Source: Cordylochernes scorpioides | Lineage: Eukaryota; Arthropoda; Arachnida; Pseudoscorpiones; Chernetidae | DNA length: 64,000 bases | Assembly: GCA_030710605.1 (NCBI GenBank) | Contig: CP092863.1 | Location: 56,138,507-56,202,506, forward strand | Direction: 5' to 3' | Shown here: positions 51,931-63,990 of the stretch, in pieces | Numbering within the stretch: the first letter of the stretch is position 1 | Layout of the letters: each line of letters starts with the position of its first letter | Program-made: the position numbers and the translations under genes | The notes under the pieces: generated by a model | Seen by the model: only the letters and a program-made list of their open reading frames with translations | Told to the model about the DNA's origin: nothing | Databases searched by the model: none

Positions 51931-52327
51931 TTATGTAGCAATAATTCTGTGTTGCTATTCTATGGCACCTCTACTATTTATTATTGATGTGACTCCGCCA
52001 TTGAGGGTCCCGAGCCCGTATGTAAAAGGAGGAGGTTGTGCTGTAACAAGCTCTTTTAAAAACCCTGGTTCAGCTGGCCCGGCTGATAGTACCAGGTAAG
52101 GGTCCCACCTAGGGTTACCTCTGGCATCTCTGGCACCAGACGAAAACTTCATAATTCTAATGGTGTAAGAGTTGAAAATTGCAACGTCTGTTCTTCATGT
52201 TAGAAGCGGTTGAAGTGACGTCTGTTCTCATATTAGAGGCGGTCACCCCTTTGGAGCTAAGTTGGACTGCTGCAGGAGATGTGCTCCCAATCTATTGTAG
52301 ATTTAGAGCAGACGCATACTACCCAAA
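51931..52327. other. GC-balanced stretch ahead of LINE D
   Basis: Possibly the 5' region of the following LINE. Contains two CGTCTGTTCT...TTAGA(A/G)GCGGT copies at about 52180 and 52220. No coding call. Confidence 0.35.
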
Positions 52328-53535
52328 ATGAAGGTTCGCATCTCAAGTTTTGATGCTGCATCGGTTGTCGCGCAGAGTAAACTGAACCGCGCTCTAGACT
52401 TAGGCAGAGGGTCCAGTCAGAAAAATGTGCTACAGTCTACCCAGCCAACGGTCCCTAAAACAGATGTCCTCAAGATACTCCTGTGGAACCCAAATGGTAT
52501 AGGAACCCGAAATAGCAGAATTAAACTAGATTAGCTCTTAGTTTAGGCTGATAAATACAAAGAAAATATTATATGTAACCATGAATCTAAATTGAAACCA
52601 ACGAAAACCCTAAACATTAAGGGCTTCCATATTTTTAGAAAAGATAGACCCTCAGGAGGTGAGAGAGGTCTAATAACTCTAATCCGAAACCTTTCATTTG
52701 AAGAAATAGGAACTACTGCCACAGGTCATACAGAATTTCAAGCCTTCAAAAATATAGGACTTACACCAGAACTCCTGCAATATTTCAATATTTACCAGCC
52801 CCCTGACAAACCTGGCCCAGAACACCAATTATTGGCACATTCTCTTACTTCAAATACAGTTTTTCTGGGTGACTTCAACAGCAAACACCCCACATGGGGC
52901 TGCAGAGAAACTAATGCAGGGGGAATCTCACTCAGTAACTTCTTAGATGGAAATAACCTATAAGCCATCTCTCAACAAATCCAACTTACGTCTTCAATTC
53001 TTATGGCACCACGGACACTCTAGATCTAGTAATTACAACCCCCATCATGGCTAGGACAACAACCACCAGGATCTACAGCAGTGTTGGCAGTGATCATCTA
53101 CCAATCCTTACCACAATCTCAGCAATAATTCCGCAAAAGTTCGTCCCCAAACTATACTACTGGAATTATAAAAAGCAAACTGGCCGACCTTTATGAATGA
53201 TCGTGAAAAAATACAAAGAGAAACTAAAAATATCCTTAGATTAGAAGAAAAGTGGAAACACTGGAAAACCATCATCCTCACTTCTGCAAAAATTAACATT
53301 CCCAGAAGAAGAAGAAAACAATTTGTCCCAAGTTACCATGAAGTAGTGCAGACCTACAAGGAGATACCTCTCAAAGAAATACTCTTATGGAAAACCTAAT
53401 CCTACATAAAGACCAAACCACAACAACCCAACACAACCTAACCACTGCTCAAATCAAAATTAAAACAGGACAACTGAAAAGAAAAAATGGATGATTGTTT
53501 GTTCCTCACTAGATCCATACACAACAGATTCCAAT
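52328..53535 (+). pseudogene. LINE (family D) APE endonuclease region
   Basis: Plus-strand remnant of a Jockey-like ORF2. From 52440: LLWNPNGIGTRN (the endonuclease start), two stops, IKGFHIFRKDRP and GLITLIR, then VFLGDFNSKHPTWGC (the GDFN catalytic motif, about 52865), a frameshifted TDTLDLVIT block (about 53010), and SVGSDHLPIL (the SDH motif, about 53090). The region between EN and RT follows (WKTIILTSAKINIPRR, then CSSLDPYTTDS at 53505). The RT is missing: sequence is replaced by a hAT-like MITE at 53533. At least four stops or shifts. Confidence 0.85.
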
Positions 53536-53722
53536 TTTTTCGGCAAACTGCGGCTCTTGGGATGTGAAGCTGCGGTTCTTTATATAGTTCCATACGAAAA
53601 TTTTATTTATGCGAATACTATTTTTTGTTGACAAGAAAAATTTTAGTGGCTCTTGAAAAACTTAGAAATTTTTTTAATTGTAATTTTTGAGTCTTCCGAC
53701 TCAAAAGTTTCCCGACCCCTAG
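53533..53722. mobile_element. hAT-like MITE (~190 bp)
   Basis: The right end reads AAGTTTCCCGACCCCTAGTC, whose complement (AGGGGTCGGGAAACTT) is the common hAT terminal pattern. The left end TTCGGCAAACTGCGGCTCTT is its partial inverted match. Internal sequence is AT-rich without an ORF. Confidence 0.6.
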
Positions 53723-53945
53723 TCTAACATCCTACAAGACGCCATGAAAAAACTCTATATCAGTATGCCTCACCGTATGGCTGATTGCATACGTGCCAAA
53801 GGAGGACACACCAAATATTGATAAAACTTGTGTATCTCAATAAATTTGTATTTCTTTTTCAAAATTTCAATCAATTATTTCAAAATTATTATATATCTAA
53901 AATATTTCCAGGAATTTACATAATTATTTTCAAGTGATGCAACTT
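53723..53945 (+). pseudogene. Tc1-like transposase C-terminal stub
   Basis: LQDAMKKLYISMPHRMADCI followed by RAKGGHTKY and a stop (53729-53812) is the C-terminus of a Tc1-family transposase. The following 130 bp with AAGTGATGCAACTTTTTTTG resembles the inner part of a Tc1 terminal repeat. The rest of the gene is absent. Confidence 0.75.
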
Positions 53946-54399
53946 TTTTTGTGTCCAGTTTACATTATTAAATAAATATTTTCACATTATTCTCAACATC
54001 AAAAAAATAAGAATGGGCATAATCTACATAATCTCGTATAATTGCCCCGAAAGCTATATACCTCTCTTCTAGCCATTTATATAAAAAATAAAAAATAAAA
54101 ACAGATGAGATATTGAATTAGAAATTGTTCTTGTATGAGCTCTAGTTTATTCTTATTTCTATTTTCTAACTTTATAATCAATATCTCAAATTGAATACGA
54201 AATGTTAAATAGTTTCAAATATCAAAACTAAGGCATTAACCTAGAATTTATAGTGCTTATTACTAATTCGGCATATATAATGAAATGTTACGGCAATTGT
54301 GTTTTATATCTCTTATATTGTTTAAACCTTCACATAAAAATAAGGTAAAATCATTTCAGGTTTCAAGCAAAGAACCTGGAGTTCGAAAATGAGTAACTC

Positions 54400-54910
54400 A
54401 AGCAAATATCATGTCGTCTAACCGAGGGATGGTCAAGCCATGGACAGATTGTTAAATAGTGTGTCAATAAAAATGTCAGGTCGACAAACGACGAGTCGCC
54501 CAAGCCAAGGTTTGGTCGGGTCCATGTGTACATCAAAGATCGTTCAACGAAAGTACCTCCATGAAAATGTGAGGCTTTAAACAATCGCCCGGCTGGTTGA
54601 TTGAATTAACCTGAGTACTAATAAAAATATCACACAGGTCGTCTAACAATGCAACGTTAAACAAAGATCATGTCGTCCAACAATGCAACGTCAAAGATCA
54701 GATCGTCTAAAAATGCAAAGAAAAAAATATAAGGTCGTCCAACAATGCAAGGTCAAACAAAGATAAAATCGTTCAACAATACAAGGTTAAGCAAAGATCA
54801 GGTCGTCAACGAAATCAATAGTTAAGCCATTTAATGGAAGGAACGTCGAGTAATAGCCAGGTCTTACAAGCAAGTAAATATCGAGAGCAAAGGTCGAGTC
54901 AATGCAAATG
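54400..54910 (+). repeat. degenerate minisatellite, ~34 bp unit
   Basis: Best copies at 54637-54835: about six units of GGTCGTCCAACAATGCAACG followed by TCAAACAAAGATCA with drift. Older units extend to 54400 and 54910 (GTCGTCTAACC, GGTCGACAAACG). The block is less AT-rich than the flanks. Confidence 0.75.
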
Positions 54911-55755
54911 CCCGCTTAGATTAGCACTAAGCAATGGATTTATTTTAAAAATTAGTCGTTTTATTCCCAGAGATAAAATGTTTTAATGTTAAATTTTAAC
55001 TTTTAAAACCAAAACATATATTGTTAATGAGTAAATTGTTCTAGTTAACCTTGGGTTCACTATACGCCCTCAATTGACCTGCAGCCCTACGCCGTCCCCA
55101 TACACTCCCGAACCTCCCCAGGGCAACATTAGCCGGTTCTGTCACTATCGTAAGTCCTTCAATTCAATCTTCCCTCTAAATAATTCTAACAAATTGGATT
55201 TTTTGTCTGATCTAACTTCATTTCTTCCTATAACATTCCACGAAATTTCCTTTATGCTTACTTCGATCACTATATATCTTACATAGACTTAAATTATCGA
55301 AAGAACAGAATTGTGAGTGAAGCGTTTCTTGTAGATTTTATTATTTATTTGAGCTTACAAGTATTTCTTCACTCTAACAGAAATTATAATAAGAACGTAT
55401 AATAGAATTAATTGTTATATGCATATCTTTTACATACATATACTTATTTATTAAAATATTTGCCCAAAATAAAAATATGATCGTCAGAAAAATGTAAATG
55501 AATATATAGGAGCATATATATGAAAAATGTATATATATATTAAGGAAAATGAACTATGGAGAAAATTTGTACAAGAGCGACTATTTTTATATATGAATAA
55601 AATCAATCAAGACTGTACCAAAAACGAGAGGGCTATGTATCAAACTATGAACTATATATTAAACTATCGAAGGAAAAATATTGGTCTGGAAGTTTAATAC
55701 TTCTATTAAGACATTAAATTAGTGTCAAGTGAAATTTACATGTTGATTACAATTT
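54911..55755. other. AT-rich spacer
   Basis: No recognised feature; the short ORF 55074-55286 has no motif. Confidence 0.5.
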
Positions 55756-55985
55756 ACATGATTTAGCTTGTTCCAACCCACTAGATGGCGCTCTGCCATC
55801 TAAATTGTTCATGTGAGTGGTCAAGAAATTCCATTTTTGTTTTTAATAAATATATTTATATATATATGAAAAATGAAAGAAAAAATAAAATATAAAAAGA
55901 TCAGGTGTTGAAATCAAAAATAAAAATGGCATATCCTGACCAGGAGCACATGTGCTTTACAGAAGGCAGAACGCCATCTCTGGTG
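55756..55985. repeat. fragments of the ribozyme-repeat family, no ribozyme
   Basis: CCACTAGATGGCGCTCTGCC at 55778 is the inverted arm. 55893-55985 (GATCAGGTGTTGAAATC, GGCATATCCTGACC, CATGTGCTTTACAGAAGGCA) is the direct arm with its tail. The copy is broken by repeat S at 56000. Confidence 0.8.
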
Positions 55986-55999
55986 GATTTATATATATA

Positions 56000-56288
56000 T
56001 GTCATAATATTACCCTTCCAGGAATAATAAAGTAAACCTACAGTCAACCAGAGAGAGAAGGCAGCTAAAGTACGGTCACTTGAGATATCAGCCACATTCC
56101 AAGGGGCCCTTTACTTGGAACCTCAGGACTAATTAAGACAGTTGGGGATTGTATTCGACACAAACGGCCGCCCGGCGGACAGCCGGGTCCGCCATCTCCA
56201 TCTCTCTCTGGTTGCCTTCCAAATTCCTCTACCAAATCGTGGTGTGATTATTTCTCTTTCACCACATTATTATCACTATATTGCCACA
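56000..56288 (+). repeat. solo-LTR-like repeat S, copy 3
   Basis: TGTCATAATAT start, TATTGCCACA end, inserted in a (TA)n tract. Followed by GAAAGTCGACAGGATC, the same word that closes the R repeats. Confidence 0.6.
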
Positions 56289-58345
56289 TTGAAAGTCGAC
56301 AGGATCTTATCATATATATATATGTGTGTGTGTGACTACTCTATGACTATATGGATATGTTATACGGAGAGAATTATCTCTTACAATTTCTATAACTATT
56401 TGATTTTTTTAATTTGGTATTGCTGTTGATATTGTCTTGCGATGAGCCCATGTCATCGTCAAAATCAACCTTTACACGTTTTTGTTTCCCATACATTTTA
56501 AAATGATTGAAAATAATAAATAATGCGAGGTTTGTTTAAGTCGAATTTCCTTGATTCAAGCTTACTTTTAAATCAGTAAACGTAATTCCTCTTGATAAAT
56601 GGACATTTTATTAAAGCAAATATCGAAGACGAACAGGTTTTGAACAGGTACTGCTGCCATTTGGCCGGGAGGTGGCTCTGACAACTTTGCATAACATCTA
56701 ATGGGAGTTTATTTATTTATATTTATTGGTCTTATCTAGTGGATAGCTATCCGAATTTTCACCTTGCGCAACACTATTAAAGTGTCCTACCTAGAAAAAG
56801 GCTGAAAAAGGATAGCATTATTTATTGAAGCTTAATAACTCACAAATGGAAAGCGGATATTTGTTTGGTTTTTATGTAAAATGAAATCGCTTTTGAATAT
56901 TCTCGGAACAACAGCTTGAAGGTAGTTAAATGCTGGGAAAATTGTGAAGATGATTTCGATAAATTAAAATTCATGGAACATGTGTAAGGAATAAAAATGA
57001 TCAGAATATAAACTATACTGTGATTCATCATGTAGAGGTCGTTGATAAACAGAACTAAGATAAACGTTCGTGTGTTGAAGAGGAAATATATTTTAGCTCT
57101 TTAAAGAAATATCTGAGGCGAATTATTTTACAATTTATAAACGTGATATAAAAATAGATTGGATAAATTCGTGAATCGATGAAAGGTTCCACAACTGAGT
57201 GGCCGAATTCTCCTAATCCTTTTTAATCGATGTTTTAATAACTGTAGGCGTTTGTCTCATAGTTGTGAATATAGAACAATACATTTATCGGGGGTTATCC
57301 TTTTGCTCCTTGGCGTATAAACTAAAACTATTAACTTTTTAGATAAAAAACACATATCTATTTATAATTTACTAACTATTAAAATGAATTTTAAAATGTC
57401 ATCATTCAATAAAGGGAGAAAGAAAATTATATAGTTTGAAAAGTTGAATTTTCTCTTAAATGTGTGGGCTCTTTTATTTCTTTCTTAAACATTTGTTTGA
57501 ACAATAGAAGTTGAAATCTATTCAGATTTTTGATTGGTTTGTAGTATAGTAGTTTGTGTTTAGCATAAAAATGTTATTAAAACTTACTTTATATTATTTT
57601 AAAAGAACAAAATATTGCCTGAGAATAAATTGAATTTAAATAAAATAATTAACAAACAGATTGATATACTAATAATCACGGTTCTATATTTTGTGGGAGG
57701 ATAATTTAACTGAGATAAACTTCCTGCAATTTTCTCGGAATAACATTTTAAAATGCAGGTGTCTTCTGTTCCATCTGGCAAATTCTCTAGGCGAGAGTAG
57801 TAATTTTCTCGGCGCTGTAATTTCTTTGTTTTGCCATTTAATTTGTCTCAGACGAGGAGACGTGTGTTTTTAATAAGAACCTCACTAATTACATGCTTTA
57901 TTTGTATTCATGGCAGACGAGATGAGGTAATGAGTAAGTACACCAAACACAAATTGGTGTATGAATTGAAAAACTATTTTTTTTTTCATTTCTTGTCGAA
58001 AAGCGAAATCTAAAAATTCAAGTGAAATCGTGTTTTTATTTAAAATGAAATGGTTGATTAACTTTTAAACTCCTCAGAATTTTTGAATAGGAAGTAAAAA
58101 GGAAATATTTTACATTTTGCATAAGTTTAAAATTGATATTTTTAAATTAAATTTTATTTTAATATTTCTATAATAAATTCCTTATACAATGATAGGGATA
58201 AAACGGTATTGGGAAGGTTATGCGGTTTAAAAATAGATTTTCCTGGAGCAAATTATTTCTCTAAAGAATTTCTTCGGTTTGTACATTAAGTAGGAATTCG
58301 CCTAGAAATAATAGTTTGAAATTTGAATGAATATATATATATATA
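56289..58345. other. AT-rich region, no recognised feature
   Basis: About 2 kb with only short frames (up to 95 codons) lacking motifs. Candidate unique intergenic DNA. Confidence 0.5.
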
Positions 58346-59022
58346 CTAGCGGATGTGTACCTCTATCTACTGAATAGATTTTTAAAAGATAATAATAAAT
58401 AAAAATATCTAGAGATATACTACATGATCTTAGCCTAACGATATTTTATATATAGAGATGACCTAGCTTCGTGTGTCTTCTGCTCGAGTGAATGTTTCGC
58501 TAGTAGAATTTTGTTCCTGCCTACTAAATATTATTATCTGGCTTCGCCCATGGTCTTCTTTAGTGAATATTCCCCTAAATAATTTTGTTTATGGCAATCA
58601 AGCATGATACAGCAATATTGTCATAATCGTTTCTTATTAAAAAATATTGTTGCTCAGTACTTGGTTAATTATATTTTTTTTTGTTAGAAGTGCGACAAAA
58701 AACTCTTCCAGATTCAACTCTCTGTCCTGTTCAAATTTCAGCGAGATTAGTTACATATTGAGGGCGTGCATAGCCGACAAATATATATATATATATGTTC
58801 CCGGCTTCGCCCGGTTTTTACACGAGTAAAAGTTTGCCTAACGAACATTTGTTAAAACGATTCTAGCAAACATCCAATCCCTACTGAATCTATACTTGTC
58901 TATACTCTCGATAATTTGAAAAATATTCGATAAGTTGGATAAAATCAATATTAATTGGTCCACTCGGTTGAAGTTGAAGGAATGGTATCTTGCCACAAAC
59001 GAAGATTTGTAAATAACTGTAT
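58346..59022 (-). mobile_element. truncated Helitron fragments
   Basis: CTAG at 58346-58349 with T after it on the minus strand marks a 3' end whose hairpin has decayed. 58700-58780 matches the 5' subterminal part of the Helitron at 40390-41481 (GATTAGTTAC, ATAGCCGAC). From 58796 a second 3'-end fragment has the hairpin CCCGG-CTTCG-CCCGG and the TCGATAAGTTGGATAAAATC segment shared with 5938-6300, but lacks CTAG. Confidence 0.6.
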
Positions 59023-60075
59023 TTAGCGAATGTACCCGGCTTCGCCCTGTTTTTATCCAAGTAAAAGTTTGTCTAACAGAACATTTTTCAAAACGATTCT
59101 AGAAAACATTCAATTCACCTACATATATATTTATAAACGTATATAAATATAAATATTGTTATAAGCGTTTAAATATATTTTTGAAACACATAAATATTTT
59201 GAAAACATTTTTTAAATTTATTAATAGGAGAGAAATTGTCACGTTTGAGAAATTTATAATTAATTATTTCTTTTTTTTTCTCAATGAATTATGTTTATTA
59301 ATTTAAAAATCATTTTTGCTATCATCATCACATACAATGTAATTTTTATATAAAAAAAAGATAATAAACAACAACAATGTATTTGCATCTTCATTATTAT
59401 AAAACAACAACAACAAATTAAATCAACAATATAAAATATATTTTAACATTACAAAATTTCAACATTTAACACGAAAATGTTACAATATTTTCTTTTAATA
59501 TATCTTAATATTGAAATGCCAAGTTTTTTCACAAATATTATATTACTATGTTCTCAAATTAAATTTATTATACTTGGAACACGTTTTAGCAATTTTACAA
59601 TATATAAATGTAATTTCACCAGAAGCCGCGAGAGGCGCTGCTTACGAGTGAAGTAGAAAATTTGCAAATGAAATTGCAACGAATATTTATTTTAATTCAA
59701 ATTCAAACCAGAAATCTTCGCAATAGTATAGTAAATAACTTCCTAAAGTTTCACGGCGATTGGATAATCTTACCTTTTAAAAACCTTCATCGTGTAAACA
59801 AACTATATACGTGTAAAATTATTAATCATTAAATTCATTTATCGTAGCGACCAGTGCTGCGCCCAAGCGGTGAAAGGTTGGAACTAACGCTTTTTGGTTT
59901 TACATTTTGAAAAAAAAGCTCATTAACCTTTTTAGTTTATTGAATAGCTTATATGTTAAACGAAATCTTCAGCTACCTACATGCGAAATTTCATAATGAA
60001 TGATTCTGTAGATATCGCGCAACGCGATAACAAACATCGATTTTGGATTTCATTTTATAGATATAAGGATAAGGA
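59023..60075 (-). mobile_element. nonautonomous Helitron-like element, ~1.05 kb
   Basis: Minus-strand 5' end TCCTTAT...ATCTATAAAATGAAATCC (60075 or 60069, after an A) matches the usual Helitron start. At the other end an imperfect hairpin (ACAGGGCGAAGCCGGGT) is followed by CATTCGCTAA at 59023, a CTRR-type terminus. The base after it is A, not the expected T. No ORF of note; contains GCGCCTCTCGCGGC. The 3' hairpin region continues the tandem series with 58796. Confidence 0.55.
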
Positions 60076-60089
60076 TATATTAAAATTAG

Positions 60090-60640
60090 ATTAGACATAT
60101 CATGACCACAAACATGAGCGTTTTTTTAAATATAATCAATTTATTTTTATATCTAAAATACGCTCGTGTTAGTGGTCAGGATATACCTAATTTACTTTTA
60201 ATATCAACACCTGCCCTTTTTTATTATTCCCCCTATTTTTCAAATTATTTTTTTCGCATACATATACAGATCTGTATATGTATGTGTATTAAAAACAAGA
60301 GGAATTCCCTCACAGCACACATAACTATTTTAGATGGTAGAGTGCCATATATTTATATATATTATTGGCAAATAATTATTTTTTATTTAATCCAATATAT
60401 GCTTCTAAGTAAGAATGTGTAAGAACACATAAAATATTTTCTTCATTTCTAAGTTTTTATTAGGAATTCTTTAAAGAAAAAATCTCATCCCCGGAAGCCT
60501 GATATTTTTACCTAAATATTTTAATTTTTTTAAATTTATTATTACAGAAGCACGAAGTCTATCAGACTTTTTTTGCTATATTATAATTATTTACATATAT
60601 ATCTTTAATTATTTACACAATGAATTAGTAGTGATTTATA
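60090..60640. repeat. snapback copy of the ATATCCTGACC family and spacer
   Basis: 60093-60190 forms an inverted pair (ACATATCATGACCAC...GTGGTCAGGATATACC) with the family tail ATATCAACACCTGCCC. The rest is AT-rich with no feature. Confidence 0.65.
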
Positions 60641-63560
60641 AATCTGTGTATAAATTGCTCTAAACTTGCCAAAGTGTTCATAAGATTGAGTAAATACAGA
60701 AATATGATTTGGCATTGTGTCAAAGTAATCAAGTACAATTTGGTTAGTCAGAGGGCAAGACAACAAAAGATGCTCTGGTGTTTCAACATCTAGACAGCAT
60801 TCACATGTTGGATCTCATCTGTAACTATCAAGTCAAAGAGAAAACTTAAAAAGGTTCCTTTGCCTGTGAAGAACAAAGTAGTGTATTTATCAGGAGTAAT
60901 GAAGCTTGGTACATCTCTCAGAAAAAAATTATTGAACGTTGTATTAGTTTGAGAAAGATAAAATCTAAATTTTGCATTGATGTATAATTTATTCACCCCA
61001 TTTTAAAGGGGCTTATTTAGTGTTTGGTCTGTCAGAGAATTCTGCATATTGTATTTAATTTGTGATAATTCAAGGTAGTCGGTCAGCATAGGAGTTTTGG
61101 CCAGAATATGAGTAACGTAAGAAGATAAACTTTTGTAAGCATGAATGCACCTAATTAAAATTTGGTACTGTATAGAATTCAACTTTGAACGCTTTGCTGC
61201 ATTAATAAAAGGGAACTAGATATTTGAAGCATAGCTTAACATGGGACATATCACCGCCTTGTATAAAATCAATCTGCGCCTTGAATCAATTCCCCAAGTA
61301 GGTGCACATAATTCATAGCCCTATTAATTATATTGTCAACGTGTGGTCCAAATCAATTTTATTTCTTTGTCTGTGGTTGCGAAAAATAACTCCCAAATGT
61401 TTATAGTTTCTGATGGCTGAATATTTATACCGTTAAAGTTTACAGGTAATTTCTGGTAATTATGTAGGTAGAGTATACCTGTTTTATTTGGACTTATTGG
61501 AGTTTTACCTTCTCACAACAATTTTTAATATTATTCAGACTTTTTCAATTTTGAACTGAAGATCCTGGATGCTAGAGCCCCAAACCACAAATGAAACATC
61601 ATCGGCAAAAGCTATGACTTTTGCGATATTTTCACTAAAAGATGAAATAATATCCTTTAATAATATATTACAAAGAATTGGAGAAATAATTCAACCATTG
61701 AGGACATCCCTTATTTACCATTTTTGCACATTTTGAGTTTAAGTATCTCAGCTCTACCTTTCGATCTTCGAGATATGAAATAAGTATTTTAATTAGTTGC
61801 GCTGGAAAGTTTGCTTCGTCTAATTGTTGAATGATTGCAGGATGCCAAGCGTTGTCGAATGCTCCGCTGATATCCACAGCAACCAAGGCGGTAACATCTG
61901 TTTCCTTTCTTTGGAGACTTATTTTAGTTATTTTGTGTAGGGCAGAGATTGTATACTTTGCTTGTATGAAGCCGTGCTGATCAGGATACATAACATTATT
62001 AGCATTGATATGATTTAAGAGTCCGATGTGAATTAATCCCTCAAAGATTTTGCCAAAAAAGATTAGATGGCAGACATATAGGGGTCGGCAGGCCTTCGGT
62101 TCATTATAATTATCTTTATTTGTTTTTTTTAATTATCATAACAGATGCTTCTTTCCAGGCCATTAGATAATAATTTAGTCCAATGCAAGCATTGTATAAA
62201 TTTGTTAGGATTGGCGATATGTAGTGAGCTGCCGTTTTAATCATCTGATTACTTATATGATCTAATCCTGGAGCCTTTTTATTGTTGAGTTTACTAATTA
62301 TAGAGAAGGTTTGAGTATTATCAAAATGAATAGTTTCGTCATTGGAAAAAGTATGTTCCTTGTTTCTGAATAATTTATGATAATTTGTTTCAGAATATTG
62401 ATTATCGTCCGGAAACAGCGAAGAGAGAAGATTTATCATTTCTGATTGAAGCCTATCCCGAGATACTTTTAAAATCGGTAAATCAAATGTTTTTGGAATA
62501 GTCCTTTGTTTCAAAATTTTATAAGTATTTCCAAAGGGGGATGGATTTTCCACTTCCTCTAAGAATGCCAGCCAACTCCCTCTTCTAGTTTTTCAATAGT
62601 AATCATATATTTATTTCGTGTTTCTTTGTATACATTTTCATCAATTAGCTGTCTATTGATCCGTTTACCTCGGTAATAAAGATTTTGAACGTATTTGAAA
62701 TGACTTTTAAGAAGTTCCAATTCACCAGTCCACCAATTAAATGAATTATCATGTAAGTATTTTGGTTTTATTTTTAATGATGCATATGCAGCCTCAATGA
62801 GTATATCGGTTATGAGAGAAACTACACGATTTATATCGTTTTTATGTTCTATATTACTGGGTGCCTCAACTGCCTCGTTAACTCTTGAGACCTCAATTGC
62901 TTGCTCATATTTCAGACAGTTTTTTCCTTCTCTTGAAAATACCACGTTGAAGTATTTCCATGCAAAGTGAATTCTGTTTCCAATCCAAGGTCAAAATAAA
63001 TTGCGAGGTGGTCTGCTATTTGGGAGAGATTTAATGTTTTCCATTCTTCAACAAGTACATGAGCATGACGATTTATTATAGTGAGGTCTATTATGCTTGA
63101 ACCTCGACAAGGTTTGTCCTGATTATTATGAAAATTAATTATGGACTGAATGCTTTTACCATTCTGATTCAAAATATTATCAAACCATAATTGGCTTCGA
63201 ATATTAAAATCTCCTGTCAATATCAGCGGATTTGTATTAAAAGTTGGAATCAATTTATCGAAGTATTGAACATGATTAGTTCCAGGTTATTTGGATGTAT
63301 GTAAATATTTGAAATAATAATTTGAAATTCAGCAGTTTGCACTGAAATGGTAGTTGCAAATGAGTTGGAGAAATCTGCAATTAAATTACATTCTAGGACA
63401 GGATTTACTACAATAATTGAAGTATATACCGGAGTGCGCTCAAAATATTTGCATATAGAATTTTACAATGCCTATTAAAAATTACTTCGTTATTTTTCTT
63501 ATATGGCTATTGAACTAAAACCAGATAACACTTTTTTCTATTAATATATTCCATGATTTC
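60640..63560 (-). pseudogene. LINE (family C) ORF2, near-complete but broken
   Basis: Minus strand in order: APE endonuclease (IIISNIYIHPNN, LILTGDFNIRSQLWF, SIIDLTIIN, IADHLAIYF in place of SDH; 62912-63490); linker (62559-62945); RT fingers NNKKAPGLDHIS and AWKEASVMIIKK (62116-62553); QHGFIQAKYT, VAVDISGAFDNAWHP and KGCPQ (61668-61991); FADDVSFVVWG, the catalytic box, at about 61620; thumb NYKHLGVIF (about 61385); and a C-terminal finger CECCLDVETPEHLLLSC near 60780. At least five frame breaks. R1/I-like by motif style. Too damaged to move itself. Confidence 0.9.
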
Positions 63561-63669
63561 GTTATTAACTAAATTACTTTTCAGTATATTTTGTTGTAGA
63601 ATTTTAAGTTTAAACATTCACCTTTATAATTAAGTTTTATAATTTAATCTAATGTGATAATATCATGAT

Positions 63670-63990
63670 CTAGTTCTGTATAACATGTTCTCTGTATTTC
63701 GTATTTCATTTGTAATAGGTACAAGGGACAAGATTTATCATTTGATTTATGATGGTTGTTATTCCTATATTTAGAATTCGTTGAGCAATTTATACATTTC
63801 GGGACTGATTGTCAATTGCTATGTTGGCCGCTCTCTCCGCAATTATTACATTTCTTAATATTACAAGAATTTTTATTGTGACCGAAACTAAAACAATTTT
63901 GACATTGCCGTACAAGCACTTTATCCTTTATGTATGTAACTTAATTTTCAGTATATATGTAGTAATCCCGACGTGGAATGTATTGGGCAG
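63670..63990 (-). pseudogene. LINE C ORF1 (gag-like) CCHC region
   Basis: CQNCFSFGHNKNSC, CNNCGESGQHSN then stop, and CINCSTNSKYRNNNHHKSND followed by KSC are three successive zinc knuckles, the C-terminal signature of LINE ORF1 nucleic-acid-binding proteins. It precedes ORF2 by about 150 bp on the same strand and continues beyond the window edge. Confidence 0.85.
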
